Part shown: positions 8,049 through 15,240 of the stretch, in pieces | Position numbering within the stretch: the first letter of the stretch is position 1 | Layout: the number at the start of each line of letters is the position of its first letter | Assembly (NCBI GenBank): GCA_904502115.1 | Contig: CAJGDW010000001.1 | Coordinates: 1 to 41,982 of the forward strand | Direction: 5' to 3' | From: Paludibacteraceae bacterium | Lineage (GTDB): Bacteria > Bacteroidota > Bacteroidia > Bacteroidales > Paludibacteraceae | Length of the DNA stretch: 41,982 nucleotides | The notes under the pieces: model-generated | Databases searched by the model: none | What the model saw: only the letters and a program-made list of their open reading frames with translations | Told to the model about the DNA's origin: nothing | Translations under genes and position numbers: made by a program

Positions 8049-8557
8049 AGTTTATTCTAACATACAAAAAAACCATTCTATTCAGCATATTATTGTTGAT
8101 TGTATCGTTGATTAAATTTCCTTCTGTAGACGATATTTTGAACATGCTGTGGGTAGACGTCGTACCCATTCATCCTACCATCGAAAATTCCATTGTTAGC
8201 ATTAGCGTTACCCAAAATGTAGATAAATACGAACACTGTTTTTTATACGCTATTTTGGTGTTTTTAATGTGGATGGAAATTCCCAAAAAACACAGAAAAA
8301 AACAATATAACATCCTATTCATTTATGCATCATCGTTGGGGATAATCATTGAATTATTACAAGGTTTAACCCCTCATCGATCGCTAAATGTAATGGATAT
8401 TGTAGCCAATACAGCGGGTATTAGCATTTCCTTAATTCTCATCTTTATAATGTCTTATTTTTATGTACGAAAACGAAAAAATGTACCAGCTGGCATTGAC
8501 CCTCCTCAAAGGTGTTGGCCCTGTCAATGCAAAAAATTTAGTAAATTGTTTAGGTAA
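8045..8557 (+). CDS. VanZ-like family membrane protein
   Basis: An integral membrane protein of 170 residues with about four hydrophobic helices. VanZ-family signatures are visible: DKYEHCFLYAILVF, IIELLQGLTPHRSLNVMDIVANTAG with the typical E...Q...R...D..DI..N..G pattern. The name comes from a glycopeptide-resistance accessory gene, but most members have no established function. The ATG at 8045 overlaps the hemW stop by 4 bases. The last ~30 residues (from about RKRKN onward) are unlike a membrane protein and are encoded within the start of dprA in a different frame, so the natural C-terminus may have been lost or extended by read-on. Confidence 0.8.
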   Translation: MKFILTYKKTILFSILLLIVSLIKFPSVDDILNMLWVDVVPIHPTIENSIVSISVTQNVDKYEHCFLYAILVFLMWMEIPKKHRKKQYNILFIYASSLGIIIELLQGLTPHRSLNVMDIVANTAGISISLILIFIMSYFYVRKRKNVPAGIDPPQRCWPCQCKKFSKLFR

Positions 8558-9590
8558 CGCAAAGCATCTTTTTACGCTTACAAAACAAGAAATTGCCCAC
8601 TTGAGTGGACTTTCTTCTGCTGCTATTTCTTCCATTACAAATCAATATTCTGCGGTTCTTAAAAAAGCCGAAAAAGAGATTTTACTTTGCCAAGAAAAAA
8701 ACATTACTCCCCTATTTTATACCGATGCAGCTTTTCCCAAACGCCTGCATGAATGCATAGATGCGCCTCTTTTTTTATTTAGCAAAGGACACGTAGATTT
8801 TAATAACGCTAAATTTGTGTCGATAGTAGGCACTCGACAAGCTACCAATTATGGCAAAGAACAGTGTTTGCAATTGGTAACCGATTTAGCAAAAACTATT
8901 CCTAATTTGGTAATAGTAAGTGGGTTAGCATACGGTATTGATATTGCAGCACACAAAGCGGCTTTGCAATGCAATGTTCCTACCATTGGTGTGATGGCCA
9001 GTGGTTTTCATCGCATTTATCCTACGGCTCATATTCCCATTGCTATGGAAATGCTGCAGCAAGGAGGCATTATTACCGAACAACTTTACTATGACGAAGC
9101 CTTAAAACCAAATTTTATAAAACGAAACAGGATTATAGCCGGAATGTGCGATGCATTGGTGGTGGTAGAAAGCGCTGCAAAAGGCGGTGCATTGGTAACT
9201 GCCAGTATTGCGGGTACCTATAACAAAGATGTTTTTGTTTTTCCTGGCAGGTGCAACGATACGGTTTCGGCAGGATGCAATGCTCTCATTAAGCACAATA
9301 AAGCGGCTTTAATAGAAAATGCAGCCGATTTAATGTATTATATGGGTTGGGATAGCCAAGCAACACGTCCCTCTTCTACTCCAAGTGCCCAATTGCCTGC
9401 TTTTTTTCAAGAACTGAACCCTATCGACCAAAAAATAGTGTCGTGTATTTTTGAAGAAAAAATCCTACACATCGATGATTTATCGAATAAAACACAAATA
9501 CAGGTAGAAGATTTATTGCCGATGTTGTTGTTATTAGAATTTCAGAATATAGTAGTATGTTTACCTGGCAATCGGTATAAACTAAAATAA
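8463..9590 (+). CDS. dprA: DNA-processing protein DprA (Smf)
   Basis: Binds incoming single-stranded DNA and loads RecA during natural transformation. It is 375 residues. An N-terminal HhH/SAM-like region (LKGVGPVNAKNLV) is followed by the Rossmann-like core at about 110-300: SIVGTRQATNYG, VSGLAYGIDIAAHKAAL, GVMASGFHRIYPTAH, FIKRNRIIAGMCDALVVVE, and GCNALIKHNKAALI. A winged-helix-like domain occupies the last ~65 residues. The ATG at 8463 overlaps VanZ by 95 bases; an internal ATG at 8481 would still overlap by 77. The conserved LALTLLKGVGP stretch means the true start cannot lie outside the overlap. Confidence 0.95.
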   Translation: MYENEKMYQLALTLLKGVGPVNAKNLVNCLGNAKHLFTLTKQEIAHLSGLSSAAISSITNQYSAVLKKAEKEILLCQEKNITPLFYTDAAFPKRLHECIDAPLFLFSKGHVDFNNAKFVSIVGTRQATNYGKEQCLQLVTDLAKTIPNLVIVSGLAYGIDIAAHKAALQCNVPTIGVMASGFHRIYPTAHIPIAMEMLQQGGIITEQLYYDEALKPNFIKRNRIIAGMCDALVVVESAAKGGALVTASIAGTYNKDVFVFPGRCNDTVSAGCNALIKHNKAALIENAADLMYYMGWDSQATRPSSTPSAQLPAFFQELNPIDQKIVSCIFEEKILHIDDLSNKTQIQVEDLLPMLLLLEFQNIVVCLPGNRYKLK

Positions 9591-9611
9591 TAGACCCTAT
9601 AAAAAAACAAA

Positions 9612-9633
9612 AGGTAGTCACGCCTGACCACCT
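9612..9633. terminator. Imperfect hairpin downstream of dprA
   Basis: AGGTAGTCA, a loop CGCC, then TGACCACCT form a 9-bp stem with one A/C mismatch on the + transcript (a G-U pair on the other strand). It lies 22 bases after the dprA stop. A-rich sequence precedes it and CTATTTG follows, so it could terminate dprA, but the T-tract is weak. Confidence 0.4.
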
Positions 9634-9775
9634 ATTTGCTAACCTTAAAATCAAATACTATGAAAAAATCACAATGCAAATGTAGATGATTTTTATTGAC
9701 CAACAAGGACTTGAAAAATAATTTCACCAAAAAGCAATCAAATAGGGTTCTTTTATTACAATCGGTTTACAATGT

Positions 9776-10117
9776 TGTTAATAAGCTATTACAAACCGTT
9801 CAAAACTTTGTTCATAACTTGTCGGAAATAAGGAAAAAATAAATTTGGATTTTTGATAATTGGTATTGCATGTATCTTTTCTTTTTACTTCCAAATAAAT
9901 TTGTTATTTCTTACACCAAAAAAATAAACACGCTTATTAACGCATTTTTTATGGTTAGCAGTAAAAAGTTTCTTACATTTGCAGTTATAAACACTGTGTT
10001 AATAACTAATACAACCTACAAATTATAAGGAAGTTAGTATGTTAATAACTGGTTGATAACCTTTATTTTTTTGATAATAACGTAAAAAGCAAATAAACAG
10101 CACTTTTTTTATCAACT
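9776..10117. repeat. Cluster of DnaA-box-like nonamers (TGTTNATAA)
   Basis: Perfect copies are at 9776-9784 (TGTTAATAA), 9809-9817 (TGTTCATAA), 9997-10005 and 10040-10048 (both TGTTAATAA), all in the same orientation. Near matches are GGTTGATAA at 10051-10059 and minus-strand copies at 9934-9942 and 10109-10117. The pair at 10040 and 10051 is 11 bases apart, about one helical turn, which would put two DnaA monomers on the same face. Confidence 0.6.
9974..9981 (+). promoter_or_regulatory. Putative -7 element for nadA
   Basis: TACATTTG is a full match to TAnnTTTG. Transcription from here would give a leader of about 200 bases running through the DnaA-box cluster to nadA. No convincing -33 TTTG is seen 19-21 bases upstream. 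Confidence 0.4.
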
Positions 10118-10186
10118 AATTAACAACACCTTATTCTTCCTTTTTAATTTCTTTTTTTAATGTTTTTAATTTAAATAAAAAATAAA
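10061..10186. other. AT-rich candidate DNA unwinding element
   Basis: About 125 bases with few G or C and several runs of six to eight T on the + strand, ending in A-rich sequence at the nadA start codon. It lies directly beside the closely spaced DnaA-box-like pair at 10040 and 10051, the arrangement expected for a melting region. Confidence 0.5.
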
Positions 10187-11104
10187 ATGGATTGGGTTAA
10201 AAAGATAGCAGAGTTAAAGAAGCAAAAGAATGCCATCATTATGGCGCACTATTACCAAGATGCAGCCATACAAGATATAGCCGATTATGTAGGCGATAGT
10301 TTGGCGTTGGCACAATGGGCTGCAAAAACCGATGCAGATATCATTGTGATGTGTGGTGTGCATTTTATGGGAGAAACGGCAAAAATTTTATCGCCCAGTA
10401 AAAAGGTATTGGTACCCGATACAGCAGCTGGTTGTTCGTTGGCCGATAGTTGTCCAGCCGATGAATTTGCATCGTTTATCAAACAACATCCTAACCATAC
10501 CGTTATATCGTATGTAAATACCACAGCAGCTGTCAAAGCATTAACCGATGTGGTGGTAACATCGACCAATGCAAAAGCCATTGTAGATACTTTCCCAAAA
10601 GATGCACCCATCATTTTTGGTCCAGACTATAATTTAGGTAACTATATCAATAGTGTAACCGGCAGAAAAATGGTATTGTGGAAAGGTGCTTGCCATGTTC
10701 ACGAAAAATTTACGGTTGATAGAATTAAAGCATTAAAAGAACAATATCCAGATGCACCAGTATTAACCCACCCAGAGTGCAAGCAAGAAATAGTAGAAAT
10801 TTCCGATTATGTAGGATCTACTCAAGCTATTTTGAATTATGCAGGTAAATCGGATGCTTCTACCTTTATTGTCGTAACAGAAAGCGGTATTTTGCACAAA
10901 ATGAGGCAAGCATATCCTACCAAAACCTTTATTGCGCCATCGGTAGAAGGTGCAGCTTGCAATGAGTGCAATTACATGCGCTTGAATACCCTAGAAAAAG
11001 TATACAATTGCTTGTTAAACGAATCGCCTCAAATTATTATAGACGAAGAATTGGCACAAAAAGCGGTTAAACCCATTGTGCGCATGTTGGATTTGTCTAA
11101 ATAG
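10187..11104 (+). CDS. nadA: Quinolinate synthase A
   Basis: Condenses iminoaspartate with dihydroxyacetone phosphate to quinolinate in de novo NAD synthesis. It is 305 residues, the short bacterial form. The substrate and cluster motifs are visible: AHYYQD at the N-terminus, C83 in AGCSLAD, C169 in KGACHVHE, and C258 (or C261) in AACNECNYM, which together would ligate the [4Fe-4S] cluster. I see no nadB or nadC next to it. It begins directly after the candidate origin. Its TAG abuts the stop codon of the convergent minus-strand gene with no gap, so no separate terminator is visible. Confidence 0.96.
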   Translation: MDWVKKIAELKKQKNAIIMAHYYQDAAIQDIADYVGDSLALAQWAAKTDADIIVMCGVHFMGETAKILSPSKKVLVPDTAAGCSLADSCPADEFASFIKQHPNHTVISYVNTTAAVKALTDVVVTSTNAKAIVDTFPKDAPIIFGPDYNLGNYINSVTGRKMVLWKGACHVHEKFTVDRIKALKEQYPDAPVLTHPECKQEIVEISDYVGSTQAILNYAGKSDASTFIVVTESGILHKMRQAYPTKTFIAPSVEGAACNECNYMRLNTLEKVYNCLLNESPQIIIDEELAQKAVKPIVRMLDLSK

Positions 11105-13009
11105 TTACCACTTGTACTGCAATAAAAAATGCAGATAGGTTTGGTAGGGTCCTTCTATGGTTTCATTTCCCGATCCGATGCTGTTTTGATTCCAGTACCA
11201 GGTATGCGAAAATTTTAGGTACAATCCCCATCCTTTATAAGGTTTATACCCTATATTGAGGTAGGTTTTTACTCCTTTACCATAATAAGCCGTGTTCGAA
11301 AATGCATACAAAACATCGTTTTCGTACACGGTTATTTTGTTGTCATAATCGGGAACATCAAAAAATGCCAATCGTCCTATAACAGATAAGCAATTGTTTT
11401 TCCATCCGATATCCTGAAAAACTACATTTCCAAGGCATAAATCGGTAGTATTATATTGAAAAAAATGCGCTATCCAACCCGATTTTACTACACATCCGTT
11501 ATTAAAAGTACCTTGGTATAGCATTTGCAATTGATTTTTAGTGTATCGATGCGTAGGCAAAATGCTTTCGTTGCTATTAGAAGCATTTCTTTCGCCCAAT
11601 GTCCATTTCCATTTTGCCAATAATTGTTGGTTTTGATTCGGTGTATAAGCCAATGATAAATGCGTTTTGTAATGTATGGCTGGTTTACTTACCCGATAGA
11701 CTTGTTGCAAGGATTGATACACATCGGCACAGGCATTTAGTTTTATTTTGCTACTTATTTGCCATTCTAAACCGCTAAAAACACCCATTTCTCCGTTTTT
11801 ATAGCTACTTTCTATGCTATTATAACCCGATGCATTGTTGTATCCATTATCGTAATAGCGAATTTGCAATGCATACAACAAACTGCTGTGTAATTGCACC
11901 TGCATGTTTTGTAATGTGGCTATTTTGCCTAGATGATTGACGGCAATTTCGCCCGAAAACTGAAAATTTTTATAGTACGTTCTATAATCCAATCCCATAA
12001 ATGCCAGGTGGGTAAACGCATCGTATATACAGGTAGTTCCTATTTTAAAATGAGGGTATCGAGCATGAATGTTAGCCCCAACTAACCATTGATAGCCACT
12101 TTTTTTCTTTTCCCAATCGGACAAAGTTCGATGAATACCATTGGCTAAATCGGTATAATTAATGGATCCAAATGCCGTAAACTGCCAATGTTTGGTTTGT
12201 AAAGACAATCCTGTTCCCCGTAAATAATAGGTTTCTGATCCTTTCTTTTTGCCTGTTAATTTGTCTTGTCGTTTTACCATCGAACTTAAATTAGACCAGT
12301 TTCCAAATGAATTTCCATTTCCCATTACCAACCCTTGCCCAAATTGAGCATTGTAATCGCCAATTACCAAGTTTTTTAGTACACCTATATTTTTCCACTG
12401 CAAATGACCACCGTAAAAATCAAATCCAATGTTATAGGGTGGAGTAAAGGGTTCGCCAGCATCCTGTTCTAAGGTGGCACTTAACGAAAATTGTTCTTGA
12501 TTTAGTTGGTAATTGATGTAACCTGCCCAAGGTAGACCCAAATAATTTCCATTTAGATACCCTCTTTTTTCTTGTATTGTATAATCCAATCGGGTAGTGA
12601 TTTGCTGTTTGGCATATTGAAAACTGTTTTTAAACGAAAAAGGAGTGCGTTGTTGGCAGGGTTGTGCAATGACAAAAGGCATAAGTAGGGACAATGTTTG
12701 TTCGTCAAATCCTTCTATTAGGCTAAGTTCGTATGGAGTCGCAAAAAAATCCCTATCGTGGCGGTATTCCAATAAATTTTCTATTTGTCTTTCGGACAGA
12801 AAAGGAAATTGTTCCAATGTTTCGCGGGTTACATCATTTAAATTGATGGGATGCTCCAGTTTATCTTGTAACAAGAAAACAATGTTTTCTGCTAGTTCGT
12901 TATTATCAGTATAAGAAACCAACCATGTTTCGACGGCCGATGGTAGGGTAGTAGCCATAACAAACCCACTTAAAAACCATCCTACAATGAAAATAATTAC
13001 TCGTTCCAT
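11105..13009 (-). CDS. Helix-hairpin-helix (ComEA-like) outer-membrane beta-barrel protein
   Basis: A protein of 634 residues starting at the ATG at 13009 (MERVIIFIVGWFLSGF), which supplies a hydrophobic signal peptide; further upstream start codons fall inside the preceding gene. After the signal, residues about 50-110 contain two HhH-type units (INLNDVTRETLEQFPFLSERQIENLL, quoted in part, then YELSLIEGFDEQTLSLLMPF) like those of ComEA. The remaining ~500 residues show alternating aromatic/polar strands and end in a W-containing final strand (YLHFLLQYKW), typical of an outer-membrane barrel. Such HhH-plus-barrel proteins occur in Bacteroidota without an assigned role; DNA contact at the outer membrane is a speculation. 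The start overlaps the stop of the upstream PorV/PorQ-like gene by 13 bases. Confidence 0.7.
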   Translation of the reverse strand: MERVIIFIVGWFLSGFVMATTLPSAVETWLVSYTDNNELAENIVFLLQDKLEHPINLNDVTRETLEQFPFLSERQIENLLEYRHDRDFFATPYELSLIEGFDEQTLSLLMPFVIAQPCQQRTPFSFKNSFQYAKQQITTRLDYTIQEKRGYLNGNYLGLPWAGYINYQLNQEQFSLSATLEQDAGEPFTPPYNIGFDFYGGHLQWKNIGVLKNLVIGDYNAQFGQGLVMGNGNSFGNWSNLSSMVKRQDKLTGKKKGSETYYLRGTGLSLQTKHWQFTAFGSINYTDLANGIHRTLSDWEKKKSGYQWLVGANIHARYPHFKIGTTCIYDAFTHLAFMGLDYRTYYKNFQFSGEIAVNHLGKIATLQNMQVQLHSSLLYALQIRYYDNGYNNASGYNSIESSYKNGEMGVFSGLEWQISSKIKLNACADVYQSLQQVYRVSKPAIHYKTHLSLAYTPNQNQQLLAKWKWTLGERNASNSNESILPTHRYTKNQLQMLYQGTFNNGCVVKSGWIAHFFQYNTTDLCLGNVVFQDIGWKNNCLSVIGRLAFFDVPDYDNKITVYENDVLYAFSNTAYYGKGVKTYLNIGYKPYKGWGLYLKFSHTWYWNQNSIGSGNETIEGPYQTYLHFLLQYKW

Positions 13010-13830
13010 TGGTAAATGAGTCCAATAGCAGTATTCAAACCAGTAGAAAAATGGTATTGAACACCCACATCCAAACAAAAACGATGAAAGGTGAATCCTA
13101 TGCCCAACGATGGGGTAAGGTCTTCGCAAATGTACAGTCCAGTACGAATAGCTAGTAATTTGATCACTTGGTAATCGATGCCTACACTGTAAGCAAAAGG
13201 TTGGTCGATGGCTTTGTGTACCTCGGCTGTAAGCAATACTTTTTGAGCAATATGGTACCCCATGCCCAAACGAAAAATTACTGGCAGACGTATGTTTGCT
13301 GTTTCGGTAGTAAAGGCAGAAAAACTAACGTTGCATACCGAAAATCCTACCCGCATGTTTTTAAAAGGAAATACTTGCATGCCTAAACTTACGCACCCGC
13401 TGTGCAGGTATCCTTCTTTGGGCGATTGATACAATCCGTTGTATTCTGCTTGCAGGGCAATGGCTATGTAGGGTTTAAAAAAGTGCCCAAACGATGCCTG
13501 AACCGAAAACTCGTTATAAGCACCAAATCCATGAAAAAAACCTTTTATACCTACATTAACGTATTTATTGGAATAAACCATGGCGATGTTGTACAGTCCA
13601 AGTTGAGGCAGTGTGGCTTTGTTTTGTGCATATACTTGCAGTGATGAGGCAGTATGCAATGCCATAGAAGCGATATCCGTTCCTAAATAGGGCGATGAAA
13701 TACACGTAGTGGCATTTCCCATAGCCATAGAAATGGGATGATGATCGTGTCCATATTGCATGGCAAAGATGGGCGATAAGTAAAAAAAATAAATTATTTT
13801 TGTAAGGATGATAAGTGCAAAACGTTTCAT
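12997..13830 (-). CDS. PorV/PorQ-like outer-membrane protein
   Basis: A protein of 277 residues with a signal peptide (MKRFALIILTKIIYFFYLSPIFA) ending around residue 23. The mature part starts HDHHPISMAMGNATTCISSPYLGTD (quoted in part), which resembles the GARSLGMGGAxxA-type start of PorV/PorQ-family barrels, where a lumenal N-terminal helix carries small residues. The rest is a beta-barrel pattern with frequent G, Y and F, ending in LIYQWNE. PorV/PorQ proteins shuttle or accept T9SS cargo at the outer membrane. It forms an operon with the HhH-barrel gene (13-base overlap). Its 5' end overlaps the divergent DUF4294 gene by 23 bases. Confidence 0.6.
   Translation of the reverse strand: MKRFALIILTKIIYFFYLSPIFAMQYGHDHHPISMAMGNATTCISSPYLGTDIASMALHTASSLQVYAQNKATLPQLGLYNIAMVYSNKYVNVGIKGFFHGFGAYNEFSVQASFGHFFKPYIAIALQAEYNGLYQSPKEGYLHSGCVSLGMQVFPFKNMRVGFSVCNVSFSAFTTETANIRLPVIFRLGMGYHIAQKVLLTAEVHKAIDQPFAYSVGIDYQVIKLLAIRTGLYICEDLTPSLGIGFTFHRFCLDVGVQYHFSTGLNTAIGLIYQWNE
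13795..13802 (+). promoter_or_regulatory. Putative -7 element for the DUF4294 gene
   Basis: TATTTTTG matches TAnnTTTG and ends only five bases before the ATG at 13808. If it is the real promoter the transcript would be leaderless or nearly so. It lies inside the coding region of the divergent PorV/PorQ-like gene. Confidence 0.45.
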
Positions 13831-14419
13831 ACTATTTTTGGTGCTAAGCTCAATGAGTTTAGTGGTTTGGTCGTCGCCTTATTACAGCGAGCAATTGCAA
13901 GGGTATTTGTTGCCAGCAGTCACGTACAATGGCGATACAATTCCTCATATTAGGTTGAGAGAATTTCCTGTTTTTCCAAAACCGAAGTTTAAGGATAAAA
14001 AGACAGAAAAATTTTATTGGAGAACTGTTCGCGATGTCAAAAAAGTTTATCCCTACGTTAAGTTTGTGGGTGAGGAGTACCGCAGAATAGATGCTATGTG
14101 CGATACCATATCCGATAAAAAAGAAAAAAAGCGTTACTTAAAAAAGTACGAAAAGGAGCTTTTAAAAAAGTACAAACCCATCATGAAAACCTTTACTCTT
14201 TCGCAAGGAAAAATGATGATTAAACTTATTGATAGGGAATGCGAAAAAAGTTCATACGATCTAATTAAAGAATTTAGGGGCGGTTTTGTGGCCTGGTGGT
14301 GGCAAGTGTTTGCTAAAATGTTAGGAGCTGACTTAAAAGACGATTACGACATATCCGAAAAAGAACAAGATAAAATAATAGAACGCGTTATTCTATTGTA
14401 TGAAGCAGGGGCCTTGTAA
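13808..14419 (+). CDS. DUF4294 family exported protein
   Basis: A protein of 203 residues with a signal peptide (MISAKRFILFLVLSSMSLVVWSS) and then a charged, mostly helical domain. Recognisable DUF4294 segments are NGDTIPHIRLREFPVF, RTVRDVKKVYPYVK, and RLIDREC-like text (KLIDRECEKSSYDLIKEFRGG, quoted in part) with WWWQVFAKMLGADLK near the C-terminus. The family is a Bacteroidota envelope family of unknown function. The ATG at 13808 overlaps the divergent gene's start; using the next Met would destroy the signal peptide. An intrinsic terminator overlaps its stop codon. Confidence 0.8.
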   Translation: MISAKRFILFLVLSSMSLVVWSSPYYSEQLQGYLLPAVTYNGDTIPHIRLREFPVFPKPKFKDKKTEKFYWRTVRDVKKVYPYVKFVGEEYRRIDAMCDTISDKKEKKRYLKKYEKELLKKYKPIMKTFTLSQGKMMIKLIDRECEKSSYDLIKEFRGGFVAWWWQVFAKMLGADLKDDYDISEKEQDKIIERVILLYEAGAL

Positions 14420-14436
14420 AGCCCCTGCCTTTTTTT
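14405..14436 (+). terminator. Intrinsic terminator of the DUF4294 gene
   Basis: GCAGGGGC, an 8-base loop, then GCCCCTGC followed by C and seven T residues: a textbook intrinsic terminator. The left arm encodes the last residues of the protein and the stop codon lies in the loop. The T-tract reaches the stop codon of the convergent lipoprotein gene. Confidence 0.9.
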
Positions 14437-15229
14437 ACTCTACTTCTAATTGTGTGGTGCTCCATTTACTCCATAAACCCAAGGCATCTTTTGCGCGAAC
14501 ACTTACGCTGTAAGTGCCAGGCGCTTGAAAAATGTGGTAAACCGAATAAATAGGACTTCCTACAATGTAAGTTCCCCCTTTGGCAGCCCTTCCGGCATTG
14601 GCATTGGGTACGTACGGATTAAAATCGTCGGTTTCGTAGCCCATTTCGTTAAATACCAATTCGCTCCCATCTTGTGAACCAATCAAAAATTCGTAGGCAA
14701 CCACACTGTCGTTTTCTGGGTCGATGGTACGGCTAGCATCAATGCGGTACTCCCTATTTTCTTTTTGTGTAATGCTGAACGATGGAGTAGGAGGTTGATT
14801 GGCACTTACACTTACCTTGATCCATGCACTTCCCTGGGTTTGGTAATAATCTTCCAGGCCTACTTGAATGGTAGCTTTGGTAATAGTATCGGTCAATGTG
14901 GTAGTAGGAAGCAAACTTTCAATTAAAATTTTATTGGTGTTGGCCACCTTTCTGGCGTTCAAGGCGTGTAATTTTCCCTCGTGTGTGATAATGCCAAAAA
15001 GCAAAGAGTCTTTTACTTGGTAATCGTCGTTGTATTGGTAATACAGCGTGCGTTTTTCACCGTATCGCATGTTTACGTAAAAGGTATCATTTGCCAAATC
15101 CATGTGTTCGTTATCCGCCAATAAAATAATGGGTGCGGCATTGTTGTCTTTGAATACATCGCTTCGGTTTTCGCAGGCACATAAAAGCAATAAACAGCCT
15201 GTCAGTATGCTAAAAAGTAGTTTTTTCAT
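14435..15229 (-). CDS. Surface lipoprotein with C-terminal PKD-type domain
   Basis: Starting at the ATG at 15229 gives 264 residues beginning MKKLLFSILTGCLLLLCAC; an in-frame ATG at 15253 lies inside the upstream gene. The lipobox is LCAC with lipidation expected at the second cysteine, followed by ENRSDVF. The middle (about residues 30-130) is a beta-rich domain of unknown type. Residues about 140-264 look like a PKD or Ig-like fold: PPTPSFSITQ, IDASRTIDPENDSVVAYEFLI, then GTYSVSVRAKDALGLWS. It is the last gene of a three-gene minus-strand operon, 11 bases downstream of the large T9SS cargo gene, so it is likely a surface partner of that protein. Confidence 0.75.
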   Translation of the reverse strand: MKKLLFSILTGCLLLLCACENRSDVFKDNNAAPIILLADNEHMDLANDTFYVNMRYGEKRTLYYQYNDDYQVKDSLLFGIITHEGKLHALNARKVANTNKILIESLLPTTTLTDTITKATIQVGLEDYYQTQGSAWIKVSVSANQPPTPSFSITQKENREYRIDASRTIDPENDSVVAYEFLIGSQDGSELVFNEMGYETDDFNPYVPNANAGRAAKGGTYIVGSPIYSVYHIFQAPGTYSVSVRAKDALGLWSKWSTTQLEVE

Positions 15230-15240
15230 AAGAATGGTTT

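Larger units (their letters stand above)
9591..10186. other. Candidate chromosomal replication origin (oriC) region
   Basis: This is the only non-coding stretch longer than 300 bases. It is strongly AT-rich and contains four perfect matches to TGTTNATAA at 9776, 9809, 9997 and 10040. One-mismatch versions lie at 9934 (minus), 10051 (plus) and 10109 (minus). TTATTAACA differs from the E. coli DnaA box TTATNCACA at one base. The last ~125 bases before nadA are almost pure A/T with long T-runs, as expected of an unwinding element. Hand counts show C over G on the + strand to the left and G over C to the right, irrespective of gene direction. dnaA is not in the window. The identification is an inference from box clustering, AT content and the skew switch. 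Confidence 0.65.

Noticed and set aside
9660..9689. Nine-codon frame MKKSQCKCR in the putative origin region
   Set aside because: Too short and without supporting context; possible leader peptide but no attenuator structure to match.
12645..12914. 89-residue + strand frame within the HhH-barrel gene
   Set aside because: Opposite-strand shadow of a continuous, conserved-looking coding frame.
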